64,000 nucleotides of DNA from Sphingomonas sp. dw_22 (GCF_018449795.1 NZ_JAAVVE010000004.1:62001-126000), one strand, 5' to 3'. Numbered from the stretch's first letter, positions 18,332-28,645 are shown. Translations and numbers: made by a program. The notes: generated by a model not told the origin, from the letters alone.

Positions 18332-19426
18332 ATGGGCGCAGCCCCGCATCTTTTCCAGACCGGTCGCATCGGCGACCTCGATATCCCGAACCGCATCGTG
18401 ATGGCGCCCATGACACGCGCCCGCGCGAGCGAGGACGCGGTTCCGACCGGCATGATGGTCACTTATTATGCCCAGCGCGCCAGCGCGGGCCTCATCATCA
18501 GCGAAGGCACGATCGTCAGCCGGGAGGCGACCGGCTATATCAAGGTACCGGGCCTCTTCACCGCCGAGCAGATCGCGTCATGGCGCCCCGTCACCGACGC
18601 CGTTCATGCCAGAGGCGGCCGCATCTTCACCCAGCTATGGCATGTCGGCCGGATTTCGCATCCCGACCTGCTCGACGGCGCGCTGCCGCTCGCGCCTTCG
18701 GCCATCAATCCCGGCTTCGAATCCTACACGAAGAACGGCCGGATGGAGACCGTAACCCCACGCGCGATGTCGCTCGACGATATCCGCCGGACCATCGACG
18801 ATTTCGCGACAGCGGCCAGCAATGCGATCGAGGCCGGTTTCGACGGTGTCGAGCTGCACGCGGCCAATGCCTATCTGATCCATGAATTCCTGGTGCCGAG
18901 CGCCAATCAACGGACGGACGACTATGGGGGCAGCGTCGAAAACCGGGCGCGCTTCCTCCTCGAAGTCGTCGATGCGGTGGCGGGTGCCATCGGAAGCCAT
19001 CGCGTCGGCGTGCGCCTCAATCCGTGCCTCGATGGACCGGCGGGCATCGTGCTCGATGACGAAGCGCGGAAGACCTACGACTATGCGATCCGGGCGCTCG
19101 ACACCCGGAATCTCGCATTCCTCCATCTGGCGGCGCTGATGTTCACCCCCGGACTCGACTCAGCGGACCGCACGATCGAGATGGGCCGTCGCTACCGCCC
19201 GCTCTACTCGGGTGCCCTGATCATCAACGCGGCCATGACCAGGGAAACCGCCGAAGCGGCCATCGCCGAAGGGGTCGCCGACTATGTGGCCTTCGGGAAG
19301 TCCTTCGTCGCGAACCCCGACCTCGTCGAACGCTTCCGGGACGATCTCCCGCTCGCCGATCTCGACCCGGCCAATCTCTATACCGGCGGGTTCTCCGGAT
19401 ATCTCGACTATCCACCTGCCGCCTGA
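18332..19426 (+). CDS. Old Yellow Enzyme family alkene reductase
   Basis: A 364-residue FMN flavoprotein of the OYE/NemA/XenB group. Substrate ligands H176 and N179 (ELHAANAYLI) and the proton donor Y181 are present, as is the FMN-site MAPMTR (residues 24-29). QLWHVGRISHP and SANQRTDDYGGS are family signatures. Members reduce activated C=C bonds of enones, N-ethylmaleimide and nitro-compounds with NADPH. Its place beside a TetR-controlled exporter and several SDRs suggests electrophile or xenobiotic handling. Confidence 0.93.
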   Translation: MGAAPHLFQTGRIGDLDIPNRIVMAPMTRARASEDAVPTGMMVTYYAQRASAGLIISEGTIVSREATGYIKVPGLFTAEQIASWRPVTDAVHARGGRIFTQLWHVGRISHPDLLDGALPLAPSAINPGFESYTKNGRMETVTPRAMSLDDIRRTIDDFATAASNAIEAGFDGVELHAANAYLIHEFLVPSANQRTDDYGGSVENRARFLLEVVDAVAGAIGSHRVGVRLNPCLDGPAGIVLDDEARKTYDYAIRALDTRNLAFLHLAALMFTPGLDSADRTIEMGRRYRPLYSGALIINAAMTRETAEAAIAEGVADYVAFGKSFVANPDLVERFRDDLPLADLDPANLYTGGFSGYLDYPPAA

Positions 19427-19478
19427 CGGCCGGCCGCCGCTCATGGGCGCATTCCGCTTAGCAAGAAAGATTCAGGAC

Positions 19479-20225
19479 ATGAAACTTGATGGAAAGATCG
19501 CCGTCGTCACGGGCGGCAGCTCGGGCATCGGACTGGCGACCGCCAGGACGTTCCTCGCCGAGGGCGCGCGGGTTTACATTACCGGGCGCCGGCAGGCCAA
19601 ACTCGACGATGTCGTCGTAGCGCTCGGGTCGAACGCGGTAGCGGTTCAGGGCGACGTCTCAAAGCCGGCCGACCTTGATCGGCTCTATGCGCTGATCCGC
19701 AAGGAAGTGGGGCACGTCGACATCGTCTTCGCCAATGCCGGCATCGGCGAGGTCGCGCCGCTTGGCGAACTCACCGAGGAGCATGTCGACGCGCTTCTCG
19801 ACATCAACATCAAGGGCGTGATCTGGACGGTACAGAAGGCGCTCCCGCTGATGGGGCGTGGCGGCTCCATCATCCTCAACGCCTCGATCGTCGCGAGCAA
19901 GGGCTGGGCCAACTGGAGCGTCTACAGTGCAACCAAGGCAGCGGTCCGTTCCTTCGCGCGCACCTGGGCGTCCGACCTCAAAGGCCGGGATATTCGTGTC
20001 AATGCGGTCAGCCCCGGTGTTATCCTGACGCCGGGCCACAGTAAGACTGGCCTCCAGGCTGCGGAGCTTGAGGCGTTCTACACCTACGCTGCCGGCATCA
20101 CCCCGCTGGGCCGCAACGGGGAGGACAGCGAGGTCGCCAAGGTGGTCGCATTCCTGGCTTCGGACGACAGCAGCTTCGTGACGGGCAGCGAGATCTTCGC
20201 CGATGGCGGGTTCGCGCAAGTCTGA
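19479..20225 (+). CDS. Short-chain dehydrogenase/reductase (SDR)
   Basis: A 248-residue SDR: TGGSSGIGLAT, TGRRQAKLD (NADP-type), ANAG in place of NNAG, Ser in LNASIVASKG, VYSATKAAVRS and the terminal GSEIFADGGFAQV. It is the last gene of the rightward run that begins with the MFS exporter. A weak AGGA lies just before ATG 19479. It converges with the LysR gene at 20260. Confidence 0.9.
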   Translation: MKLDGKIAVVTGGSSGIGLATARTFLAEGARVYITGRRQAKLDDVVVALGSNAVAVQGDVSKPADLDRLYALIRKEVGHVDIVFANAGIGEVAPLGELTEEHVDALLDINIKGVIWTVQKALPLMGRGGSIILNASIVASKGWANWSVYSATKAAVRSFARTWASDLKGRDIRVNAVSPGVILTPGHSKTGLQAAELEAFYTYAAGITPLGRNGEDSEVAKVVAFLASDDSSFVTGSEIFADGGFAQV

Positions 20226-20259
20226 CGCAACGGTCCGGGCCGCCCGAACGAACAGGGAT

Positions 20260-21177
20260 TCAGGCGGTCCGCTCCGGCCTGTAGATTTCGGCGAAGACCT
20301 TGACCAGCCAGTCGATGAACACACGGAGGCGCGTGTTCATATAGCGGTTCGAGGGATAGAGGACGTGGAACGGGTGGTTCGGCCGGACCCATTCCGTGAG
20401 GATCGGCACCAGCCGGCCTTCCTTGATCGCTGGCCGCAGCTTCCATTCGAAGCTCTGCAGCACGCCCAGACCGGCGATGCCGGCGGCGAGATGGGCGTTG
20501 CTCTCGTTCACGCTCAGGATCGACCGACCCGTGATCGTGACCCGGTCCTCTCCGCGCTCGAACCTGAAGGCGGTTGGCCGGCCAGTCCGCGCCAGGCGGT
20601 AATGGATCAGCGCGTGACCGTCGGTGAGCTCGTCAGGGTGCCGGGGGATTCCATGCCGCTCGAGATAGTCCGGGCCGGCCGCCGTCAGCCATGGCGAGGA
20701 ACCCAGCAGCCGGCTGATGATGGTCTGATCGCTGAGTTCGCCGCCACGGATCGCGCAATCCGCCCCCTCCCGGATCATATGAACCGAGCGGTCGGAAACG
20801 CCGATCTCGATCTCAATCTCCGGATATTCGGCCTGGAACTGCGGCAGCGCGGGGATCAGCACCTCGCTCGCAACCCACGAGCTGGTGTGGACGGCGAGCC
20901 TGCCGCGCGGCTTCACACGCTCGCCATCGAACACGCTGTCGATGTCGGGAAGCTGCTGGAGCCAGGCCGAGGCGCGCTCGTAGTAGATCGCGCCCTCCTT
21001 GGTGACCTGGACCGATCGCGTCGTCCGGTTCAGCAACCGCACGCGCAGATGGCCTTCGAGTTCGCCGACGATCTTACTCACCGTGGCCTTCGGCATGTCG
21101 AGCGCATCCGCGGCGCTGGTGAACCCGCCGGTTTCGACCACGCGGCAAAAGGCCTTCATCGCCAGAAGCTGGTCCAT
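20260..21177 (-). CDS. LysR-family regulator, CrgA/DmlR-like
   Basis: A 305-residue LysR protein. The HTH region is MKAFCRVVETGGFTSAADAL with VRLLNRTTRSV, and the effector domain starts GRLAVHTSSW. It is related to the regulator at 10207-11097. It is divergent from the SDR at 21372 with an 8-base-arm palindrome between. These pairs are commonly SDR repressors or activators induced by aldehydes or quinones; the inducer here is unknown. Confidence 0.92.
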   Translation of the reverse strand: MDQLLAMKAFCRVVETGGFTSAADALDMPKATVSKIVGELEGHLRVRLLNRTTRSVQVTKEGAIYYERASAWLQQLPDIDSVFDGERVKPRGRLAVHTSSWVASEVLIPALPQFQAEYPEIEIEIGVSDRSVHMIREGADCAIRGGELSDQTIISRLLGSSPWLTAAGPDYLERHGIPRHPDELTDGHALIHYRLARTGRPTAFRFERGEDRVTITGRSILSVNESNAHLAAGIAGLGVLQSFEWKLRPAIKEGRLVPILTEWVRPNHPFHVLYPSNRYMNTRLRVFIDWLVKVFAEIYRPERTA

Positions 21178-21208
21178 ATTCTTCCTTCGCGCCCGATATC
21201 GGAATCCG

Positions 21209-21230
21209 ATTGTCTATGGCTGTAGACAAT
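21209..21230. promoter_or_regulatory. Palindromic operator candidate in second LysR-SDR divergon
   Basis: ATTGTCTA-N6-TAGACAAT has perfect 8-base arms and lies 32 bases upstream of the LysR start. Its architecture (arms of 7-8, spacer of 6) equals that of 11157-11176, although the arm sequence differs. Confidence 0.55.
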
Positions 21231-21371
21231 TATTCCCCAATAACTGCGCTAATCAACAACAATCGGTACCCCCATCTCTGTGGCGCGGCGACGGTGCCGC
21301 AGCATGATCGGGGCGTCCGCATCCAGCCAGGTTGAACGGCACACGACCGCATCCATTACAGGAAGACGAAA

Positions 21372-22117
21372 ATGACAGAAATTCTCGCTGGAAAGATCGC
21401 GCTCGTGACAGGCGGCGGACGCGGCATCGGCGCCGCCATTGCGCTCGAGCTGCTTCTCAGGGCGCAACCGTGGCGCTCAGCTATTCGGCAAGCGAGGCGA
21501 AGGCGAAGGAGATCGTCGCCAAAATCGAGGCGGCTGGCGGCTCGGCGATCGCATTGAAAGCCGACCAGTCGGTCGAGAGCGAAGTCATCGGACTCATCGC
21601 GGCGGTTGTCGAACGGTTCGGCAAGCTCGACATCCTGGTCAACAATGCCGGTGTGTTCGAGGCCGGCACCATTCCCGATACGCTCGATACGAGCCGCTTC
21701 GAGCGACAGGTAGCGATCAACTACCAAGCGGTGGTCGTGGCTATTCGCGAAGCCTCGCGTGTGATGGGCGAGGGTGGTCGGATCATCTCGCTTTCGACGG
21801 GACTCGCAGCGCGGGCGAGCTGGCCCGGCATCGCCGACTACAGCGCCACCAAGCGCGCCATCGAGGGCTACACCAAGGGCGCAGCCCGCGACCTGGGTGC
21901 CAAGGGGATCACCGTCAACGTCATCGGCACCGGTTCGATCGATACGGACATGAATCCTTCCGACGGGCCGCTGGGTGAGTATCAAAAGGCCGCAACGGCG
22001 CTGGGCCGGTTTGGCCGACCTGAGGAGATCGCGGCGGTGGTTGCCTTCATCGCGAGCCCTGCCGCGAGCTATGTCACCGGCGCGATCATCCCCGTAGACG
22101 GTGGCTACACGGCTTGA
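21372..22117 (+). pseudogene. FabG-like SDR, frameshifted near the N-terminus
   Basis: From ATG 21372 the frame reads MTEILAGKIALVTGGGRGIG then AAIALEL, a canonical SDR start, but then turns to nonsense and stops at 21557. The rest of the SDR is in another frame beginning SQGATVALSYSASEAKA and contains NNAG, YSATKRAIEG and the end GAIIPVDGGYTA at 22117. Inserting one base in GAGCTGCTTCTCAG near 21452 gives LELAASQGATV and restores a 248-residue enzyme. As read, no full product is made. Confidence 0.82.
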
Positions 22118-22978
22118 TCCCTGTCTTAGCGTCCTCGGCCATCGTGCCGGGGACGTGGGCGAAGCGCGGTTCGGCGTGGGACGATATTTCCCTCTCGGCG
22201 GAATGTTTGCCGAGCCTCCCGGTCTCGCCACCGTCTGGCGGCAGCTATCGAGTGGTTCCGCTCATTCCGTGAACGTCCGACTTGTTGGCGGAAGCGGAAA
22301 TGTCCTTCGCCGACCGTGAAACATCTGCTTTTCGATCGGCATTCCCAAAAGCCGACAGGCCGCTGATGGCCCAAAATGGCCATGCGATTGATGCCAGATC
22401 AAGAGCAGAAAAGGCTGATAAACCGTTTCGCCGCGTTCCTGAGCTATGCGCGCTGATGGAAGGGCGAGATTGGCTGGCGTCCGTCTCATGGAAGCCTGAG
22501 CTATACCACTGCACCCCACAGGGAATGTGGGAACTCTTGTGGTATCAGATTTCCTGATCAACCCATTTCACGCGCAAAATCAACGCGATAAATCGCTTGA
22601 CTGGTGACCCCTACGGTCACCCGGTTTCCGTGGCAAGGTATTGATCTTGCTACAGTATTCGCCGTAAGCGAAGCACTAATACCATCACAAGTACCATCGG
22701 TCCAGCGAGATAATATGGGTCTGTCTGAAGTCGATGAGGACCGGCCCCATGCCTCTCATTGGCAGTCGCCATTCCTCCCCCGGGAGAAATGCGACCGACC
22801 ACGAGAACAACCGACGAAGCTCGTAAGCCGGACTTCGCGCGCTGCCGGTGCGAATGGACTTCGCCAATAACAGCAGGTCCATCACCTTCTCATTTCTGCA
22901 ACTCCGGCGGGAAACCCAACTCGAAGTCGGAAAGATGCGCGGCGGTGCCGAACGGCAGGCAGTTGACAATGGCCCGTC
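22118..22978. other. Gene-poor gap holding the left element boundary
   Basis: No convincing gene in 861 bases. Short open frames occur (for example 22282-22557, 91 codons) but lack an RBS, recognisable domains and consistent codon use. The 15-base tRNA-Glu repeat at 22602-22616 divides the gap into chromosomal flank (left) and the end of the mobile element (right). Confidence 0.6.
22602..22616 (+). repeat. Left attachment-site repeat (copy of tRNA-Glu 3' end)
   Basis: TGGTGACCCCTACGG is identical, in the same orientation, to 43681-43695, the 3' end of tRNA-Glu including CCA, discriminator and acceptor strand. It lies where the distal att site of an element integrated at that tRNA should be. 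Confidence 0.75.
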
Positions 22979-24148
22979 TCAATTCGGCTTCCATCCAAAG
23001 GCCGCCATCATGATGTTGAAGAGCTGCGTGTTGGAGAAGAAGCCACGGACGCTATCGGCGCCCGGCCCCATCGCGACGGCAACGACTTCTTCTCCGGCAT
23101 GAGCCCCCTTCGCATCAGCCGCAACTACCTTGGGCTGGTCAGGATTGTCGGCGGCGATTTGATCTGCAAGCGGTTGTCCGCGTTTTCCGGAACGCAACTT
23201 CAGATCATAGGAATGATCGGCGACGAAGAGGATCAGCGTATCCTCGCCTACGACCTCGCTGACCCGTCGGATCAGATTGTCCATCTCGACGGCATGGGTC
23301 AGGCCCTTTTTCAGATCGTTGGTATGCATGTCCCACTCGACCATCAGGAAATAGCCTTTCGGGTTGCGGCTCAGGCTCGAAATGGTGGCTTCCACGGCAG
23401 GGATGGGGGCATAGTCCTCGTCGCGGAGAATGGCCGCTCTTCTCGTCTTGGGCGTCAGCACCGACGGATCGTCACCGAAGAGATAGCCCGATCCCGCGAA
23501 TGTCTCGGCGGCGGTCCTGCCGGTCCTGGTGAAAGCCGCCTCGGCTGCGTCGCGGTCCTTGCCGATCAATATGTCCACACCGTCGCCATAGCGTGGCGCC
23601 AGCAATTGCCGGAATATCTCGTCCTTGTCGGAACGCTTCGCTACATGCGCATAGCAGGCCGCAGGAGTCGCATCCCAGATCGGCATGTTGGTGATCACGC
23701 CAGTGGAGAGTCCGCGCTCCTCTGCATATTCGAGGACCGTCTTCACCGGCGTGACCGTCCCATTGGTGGATGGGATGACGGAGCTCATGCCGTTATTGGT
23801 CTTATGGCCGGTGACGATGGCGGTCATGCCCGCAGCAGAATCCGTCACCCAGCTATCGAGCGCCGATGTGTCCGATAGCGCGACATAGGGCATGGACTGG
23901 ATGAACAGCGATTGGGGACGATCATGGGCATAAATGCTCGCGGCGCTCAGCGTCGGCAGTCCGCCGGCATCGCCAAGGAACAATATGACGTTTCGCGCTT
24001 GCCGTCCTTGAATCTTCGCGGGGTGCTCCCTGGCTTCGACGGGCGCGTTGGTGCAAACGAGGAGGGCGCTCATCACAAGAGCGAGAGCCGACATGACTCC
24101 CGCATATCCGCGCCAGAAGAGATTGGAACGACGAACAAGTGTGGACAT
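22979..24148 (-). CDS. Secreted alkaline phosphatase (PhoA superfamily)
   Basis: A 389-residue metal-dependent phosphatase. An N-terminal signal segment (about residues 12-39, ending VEA) precedes the catalytic domain. Metal ligand D60 (LFLGDAGG), nucleophile S104 (TDSAAGMTA), and the later WDMHTND, VADHS and HAGEEV ligand segments are all present. It releases phosphate from organic esters in the periplasm or outside. ATG 24148 has AAGGA upstream; TTG 24157 overlapping the previous stop is possible. It is the last gene of the FecI-FecR-TonB-phosphatase cluster. Confidence 0.9.
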   Translation of the reverse strand: MSTLVRRSNLFWRGYAGVMSALALVMSALLVCTNAPVEAREHPAKIQGRQARNVILFLGDAGGLPTLSAASIYAHDRPQSLFIQSMPYVALSDTSALDSWVTDSAAGMTAIVTGHKTNNGMSSVIPSTNGTVTPVKTVLEYAEERGLSTGVITNMPIWDATPAACYAHVAKRSDKDEIFRQLLAPRYGDGVDILIGKDRDAAEAAFTRTGRTAAETFAGSGYLFGDDPSVLTPKTRRAAILRDEDYAPIPAVEATISSLSRNPKGYFLMVEWDMHTNDLKKGLTHAVEMDNLIRRVSEVVGEDTLILFVADHSYDLKLRSGKRGQPLADQIAADNPDQPKVVAADAKGAHAGEEVVAVAMGPGADSVRGFFSNTQLFNIMMAAFGWKPN

Positions 24149-24153
24149 GCGAC

Positions 24154-25293
24154 TCAATCCTTATGCGGCCTTCTCTTGTTAGTCATATCAAGAGAAATAT
24201 CGAAATTATGTTGACCGCTGTCTTTGACAGATTTGGTGGTTGTGACAATTTTACTATCCACCGTATCATAAGTGATCACTCGTATTGCATTCCCGGATGG
24301 GGAAAAGCGATATATCCGAATGGCGCCGCCGTGCTCCGCCGTCGGCTGATAGTCGCTGGGTGAATGCACGATATGGCCGTGGTCATCCCGGCTATAATCG
24401 CTCAGTAGCGCATGAACGATATTGCCATGATCGCCGGTGAGTTTTAAATATTGCGCATTCGGCGTGCTTTGATCGCCATTCAGGATCAGGCGGATATTCG
24501 GGTGCCGCCTGAATGACTTGTCCCATAGCTGCTGAGGCGTGTTGCCCGCTTCCCCATGCACTTTCTTCCATTGCATGACGCCCTGCGGCAACAGGCTTCC
24601 GTTCTCGCCCTTTTTCGGCTCCCGAATCGGGCCGAGGAACATGTGCGTCACGACGATCCCGAAGCGGCTCTTGTAGCGATCGAGGATCGTATCGACCCAT
24701 CGCAATACATCGTTGGGCGCATTGCATTCAACATGAAGGATCACGAAATTCAGCCCACCGGCGGAAAATAGCTGATAGCTGTTGGCGTTGTTGCTGGAAA
24801 ATCCGGGATGCCCCCGCTCGCCTTTGAAATAGCCCCCATACCAGGGGAATTTCCGGAAGCGCGAAGCCGGGAAATATTTCTGGAACAGCGAGGAATCCCC
24901 CGGGTTGGTCATGTCGTGATTGCCGACCACCAGGCCATAGGGAACGACGCCGTGGAAACGGTCCAGATAGCGGCGCGCCAGTTCCCACTGAAGCTCGTTA
25001 TTGGAGTCAACGATGTCGCCGCCATGGGTGACGAAGGCTACTTTCTGGCTCTTGAGGTTGGCGACGACCCATCGCGTTTCCGCATCGAAAACCGGGTTCT
25101 CCGTGGGAAGATCGACATCGCGCTGGAGGGCCGTTCCCCGGCCCAGGTAGCCCTGCGTGTCGGACAGCATGACAATGCTGAAGCTGCCCTCGGGGGCGGG
25201 GTCGAGCGAAGTCGTTTGCGCCGTGGTCACGGCTGGATGCAGCGACAAGGCGATGGCCGCGCAAGCTGTGGCCATCATTGCGAAAAATCTCAT
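24154..25293 (-). CDS. Secreted calcineurin-like metallophosphoesterase
   Basis: A 379-residue protein with a signal peptide (MRFFAMMATACAAIALSLHP, cleavage after about AQ at 26) and the metallophosphoesterase signature: D45 in LSDTQG, D93 in GGDIVD, GNHD at 124-127, and a downstream VVTHMF. Family members are phosphodiesterases or monoesterases using two metal ions. Its stop overlaps the start region of the alkaline phosphatase, and it follows the TonB receptor by 68 bases. A plausible role is stripping phosphate from a substrate the receptor binds; this is inference. Confidence 0.9.
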   Translation of the reverse strand: MRFFAMMATACAAIALSLHPAVTTAQTTSLDPAPEGSFSIVMLSDTQGYLGRGTALQRDVDLPTENPVFDAETRWVVANLKSQKVAFVTHGGDIVDSNNELQWELARRYLDRFHGVVPYGLVVGNHDMTNPGDSSLFQKYFPASRFRKFPWYGGYFKGERGHPGFSSNNANSYQLFSAGGLNFVILHVECNAPNDVLRWVDTILDRYKSRFGIVVTHMFLGPIREPKKGENGSLLPQGVMQWKKVHGEAGNTPQQLWDKSFRRHPNIRLILNGDQSTPNAQYLKLTGDHGNIVHALLSDYSRDDHGHIVHSPSDYQPTAEHGGAIRIYRFSPSGNAIRVITYDTVDSKIVTTTKSVKDSGQHNFDISLDMTNKRRPHKD

Positions 25294-25361
25294 CCGTCAG
25301 GCTCCTTGCTTCGATCGGCCATGAAGATGGCCGATCGGGATGCCGATGTGCTTCGACAAAT

Positions 25362-28300
25362 TCAGAAACGGACGCGCAGGCCCATGGTGAAGTAACGATA
25401 TTGCGCGGCGGCGGGGGTACCGCGATTGACCGGATAGGAATATCCGACCCCGCTGGTGCTGATGAAAAGCGGCGGATTCGTATTCAGGAGATTCTGCACA
25501 TTCACATAGAGATCGGTTTCGACACCAGCCACATGGAAGGTTTTGCTGATGCTGAGATCGATGGCATTGAATGATTTGATATTGGGTTCGGCAAATACCT
25601 GGGAAGAATTGGTGCGGTGGCTGTATCGGCTGTACCAGGTGTCCTGAATATTGATCGTCCAGTCATCGACATCATAATTCACGAACAGCGTTGCCCGCCC
25701 CTTCGGGAGCGCCGGAAAACTGGGGATCGCCCCGGCCGTGGCGAACGTATCGTTGCGCGGCTGATAGGTCCCCAGCAGGCGAAGGCTCAATTTCCCCGGC
25801 GCGGAGGCGGCGATGGCCGACAAGGGAAAGTTGTAACCCAGTTCGACATTAACACCTTCGGTGCTCTGCTGGGCGACATTCACATTCTGCGATGTGATGG
25901 CCGTGGGAGCGTTCGCGGGCGAGGTATAGCCCGGCTGCCCCGGCGCGATGGGCCGGGTCGCCAGCTTGCAGAAGGGTGAATCATAATTCGGAGCCGAGGC
26001 TATGCACAATTGCTGGATGGCAAGCGTGGCATAGGCCGCGACGGCGATGCCATCGGTTATCTTGATGTTATAATAGTCCACGGCAAGGGTCAGGCGCGGA
26101 ATGAAGCTCGGGGTCAGCACGATGCCCGCGGTCCAGGCATCCGATTTTTCCGGCTTAAGGTCGGGATTGCTGTTCGTGGTCTGCTTGACGGAGACGGCAG
26201 TGTTGGTCAGCAAATCGGTGAAGGTGGTATTGTTAACCTGGGCCCTCGCAAAGAGGTCGTTCAGATTGGGCGCGCGAATATCGCGCGACCGCGTCCCGCG
26301 AAAGCTCAGCTCATCGCTGAGCCGCCACATGACGCCGGCTTTCCAAGTCTGGACGCTGCCCGATGTGTTGTAATGGGTGAAGCGGCCTGCCGCATCCACA
26401 CGCAGGCTCTTGATCAGCGGAAGATCCTTCAGGATCGGGACGTTGATCTCGCCACCGATTTCCTGGACCGCCTGATGCTGTATCGGAATGGCGTTGACGG
26501 TCGTCTGGGTATATAGGCCGCCCGCCGAACAGAGACGAAGCCCAGTGCAATCCACAACGTCATCCGGCGAGAAGAGGCTGTCGATGCGGAAGCTGCTCCA
26601 GCGGGCCTCGCCAGACAGCGCGGCGCTCACCGGGCCGGCGGGCAGCTTGAAAATATCGCCCGAGATCGACCCGCTGACATCATGCTTGTCGTTGAGCATG
26701 TCGTACCAGGTTTTCTGGCTGACATAGTCGAATTGTTCCTGGGTGACGGCACCAGGCCCGAAAGGGTTGATCGGCAGGCATCCCGGATAGAGCGAGGCGG
26801 AGGCAGTGAGGGAAACCTGGCAAACCACCTTGCCGTTCGCATCGAGCACGGCGTCGCGTGCCGCCGCCAGCTTCTGGTTGTTCACACCGATCGCCGAGAC
26901 CCTTTGCTTCACCTGGGCATAGGAGTAAAACAGGTCGTAATGGAGACGGTCCCATAGCGATCCTTCCAGCCCCGCCTCGCCGGACAAAAACCGGTTTGTC
27001 GACGTTTGGCTGTAGGTTCTGCCGTTCGCGGACTTGTTGTCGATTTGTTGCGTCACCCTCGCGACCGAGAATGTCCCCGCAGTGCTCGCCAGCAGAGCCT
27101 GCGCGGCCGGCGTGAGGAAAGCATTGGTGCTGTAGAAGCTGCCTCCGAGGGAGTTTCCTCCATAGGTATGATAGCTTTTGCTAGTCGCCAGGAAACCTTG
27201 CACATAGAAGGTGGCACTGTCGCTCAGATCATAGCTGAAGCGGCCAAAGGCGTTGAATCTTTCAAGCGTTGACTGAAAGCCGACCTGCGTCGCCACGTAG
27301 CCGCCATCGCCGCCGTCCGAGAGATTGTTGGTGCCGGTCGCCGTCCCCTTGTCGAACGGGCCGATAACTCCGTTAGTGACGAATTGCATGCCATTGGCGG
27401 CGCAACCCGTGCAGGTGATGAGGCCACCAGCGCTGTTGTTGGTGGCCCGGGCGTACTGGATCGCGACATAGGGGCTTGCCGCCGTACCCAGCCCCTTATA
27501 GGCCCATTGCTGGCCGCCTTCGATATAGGGGCGATCACCTTGCAGGATATAGGGTCGGTGATAATAGCTGACCGCTCCTTCGATGTGGCCGCGTCCGTCG
27601 AATATTTCCCTACCGCCAGCCACGGAGGCCCGCCAGGATTCGCCATCGCCAAAATTCGAGATGCCGGCGTTGGCGTCGAACTTCACGCCTTTGAACTTCT
27701 TATCGAGAATGTAATTGACAACGCCGGTGATCGCATCGGAGCCATAGACGGCCGAAGAACCGCCCGTAGTGATTTCCACTTTTTTTATTATCGCCGTCGG
27801 TATGACATCGACGTTCACCGAACCATCCGCATTGGCGGGGGGGACACGGTGGCCGTCCAACAAGACCAGCGTACGATTGGCACCGAGATTCAAGAGGCTA
27901 ATGTTGGTACCGTTCGAGTTCCTCACAGGACCGCCCAAACTAAACCCGTTCTGGCCGCCGAGAATCGAAGGCATCTTGAGCAGTGCGTCGGTGATGGTCG
28001 AAGGCGTGGTTTTATCCAGTTCCTCAGCCGAAAGCGCCACCACCGGCGTAGGCGAATTGAAAGTATCGGTGATGACGCGCGATCCGGTGACAGTGATATC
28101 GCTTTCCGGGGCGGGCGCCGCTGATTCACGCCTGGCGGCGACGGTTGCAACCTGCCGCTCGGGAAAGCGACTCGCCGATTCTCGATTTGTCTGATTCTGG
28201 CGGTCGGAGGAACCACCCGGCACGACCAGAAAAGCGTCCCCGCGCTTCTGCCAGGTCAGCCCCGATCCGCGCAGAAGCTGGCTCAGAGCCGCCTCGACCA

Positions 28301-28526
28301 ACGAAGCTGCCGAGATCGCAGGCGCCCGCTTTCCACGCAGCAGGGCCTGATCGTAGAGTATCTGTGCGCCGGACTGCCGCGACAGCGCGTTCAGTGAATC
28401 TGTGAGGCTTGCCGAAGGAAGCGAGATGTTGCTTTGCGCCAGCGCCGGAGATGCGACGCTAGTAGCGCCAATGATGAGAGTGAAGGCGGCGACGCCTGCA
28501 CGAAGCGAACCTTGGAACCTGGACAC
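25362..28526 (-). CDS. TonB-dependent receptor with STN signalling domain
   Basis: A 1054-residue outer-membrane receptor: signal peptide to ALAQ (31), STN (secretin/TonB N-terminal) domain at about 35-105 for contact with FecR, plug at about 145-265 (SDITVTGSRV as TonB-box region, VEITTGGSSAVYGSDAITGV), and a long beta-barrel ending in the aromatic YRYFTMGLRVRF. The plug resembles large receptors of sphingomonads for complex organic ligands rather than typical siderophores. Upstream FecR and sigma genes make it a cell-surface signalling receptor. Confidence 0.93.
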   Translation of the reverse strand: MSRFQGSLRAGVAAFTLIIGATSVASPALAQSNISLPSASLTDSLNALSRQSGAQILYDQALLRGKRAPAISAASLVEAALSQLLRGSGLTWQKRGDAFLVVPGGSSDRQNQTNRESASRFPERQVATVAARRESAAPAPESDITVTGSRVITDTFNSPTPVVALSAEELDKTTPSTITDALLKMPSILGGQNGFSLGGPVRNSNGTNISLLNLGANRTLVLLDGHRVPPANADGSVNVDVIPTAIIKKVEITTGGSSAVYGSDAITGVVNYILDKKFKGVKFDANAGISNFGDGESWRASVAGGREIFDGRGHIEGAVSYYHRPYILQGDRPYIEGGQQWAYKGLGTAASPYVAIQYARATNNSAGGLITCTGCAANGMQFVTNGVIGPFDKGTATGTNNLSDGGDGGYVATQVGFQSTLERFNAFGRFSYDLSDSATFYVQGFLATSKSYHTYGGNSLGGSFYSTNAFLTPAAQALLASTAGTFSVARVTQQIDNKSANGRTYSQTSTNRFLSGEAGLEGSLWDRLHYDLFYSYAQVKQRVSAIGVNNQKLAAARDAVLDANGKVVCQVSLTASASLYPGCLPINPFGPGAVTQEQFDYVSQKTWYDMLNDKHDVSGSISGDIFKLPAGPVSAALSGEARWSSFRIDSLFSPDDVVDCTGLRLCSAGGLYTQTTVNAIPIQHQAVQEIGGEINVPILKDLPLIKSLRVDAAGRFTHYNTSGSVQTWKAGVMWRLSDELSFRGTRSRDIRAPNLNDLFARAQVNNTTFTDLLTNTAVSVKQTTNSNPDLKPEKSDAWTAGIVLTPSFIPRLTLAVDYYNIKITDGIAVAAYATLAIQQLCIASAPNYDSPFCKLATRPIAPGQPGYTSPANAPTAITSQNVNVAQQSTEGVNVELGYNFPLSAIAASAPGKLSLRLLGTYQPRNDTFATAGAIPSFPALPKGRATLFVNYDVDDWTINIQDTWYSRYSHRTNSSQVFAEPNIKSFNAIDLSISKTFHVAGVETDLYVNVQNLLNTNPPLFISTSGVGYSYPVNRGTPAAAQYRYFTMGLRVRF

Positions 28527-28645
28527 GATGTAATCCCCCTGAGCGTGAGTTGATTGGGTTCAGGGGAAAGACGCGGCGATTGCCGAAATTTGCCAAAGTT
28601 TTTTGTTGCATTTTAGTGACGAGATCGAGCGACGCGGAAGGCCGT

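Noticed and set aside
22282-22557. 91-codon open frame in the gap left of the att site
   Set aside because: No RBS, no family, competing frames on both strands; judged intergenic.
22979-24148. PhoX/PhoD-type phosphatase
   Set aside because: The nucleophile context TDSAAG and DHS/HAGEE ligands are of the PhoA superfamily, not PhoD (calcineurin-like) or PhoX.
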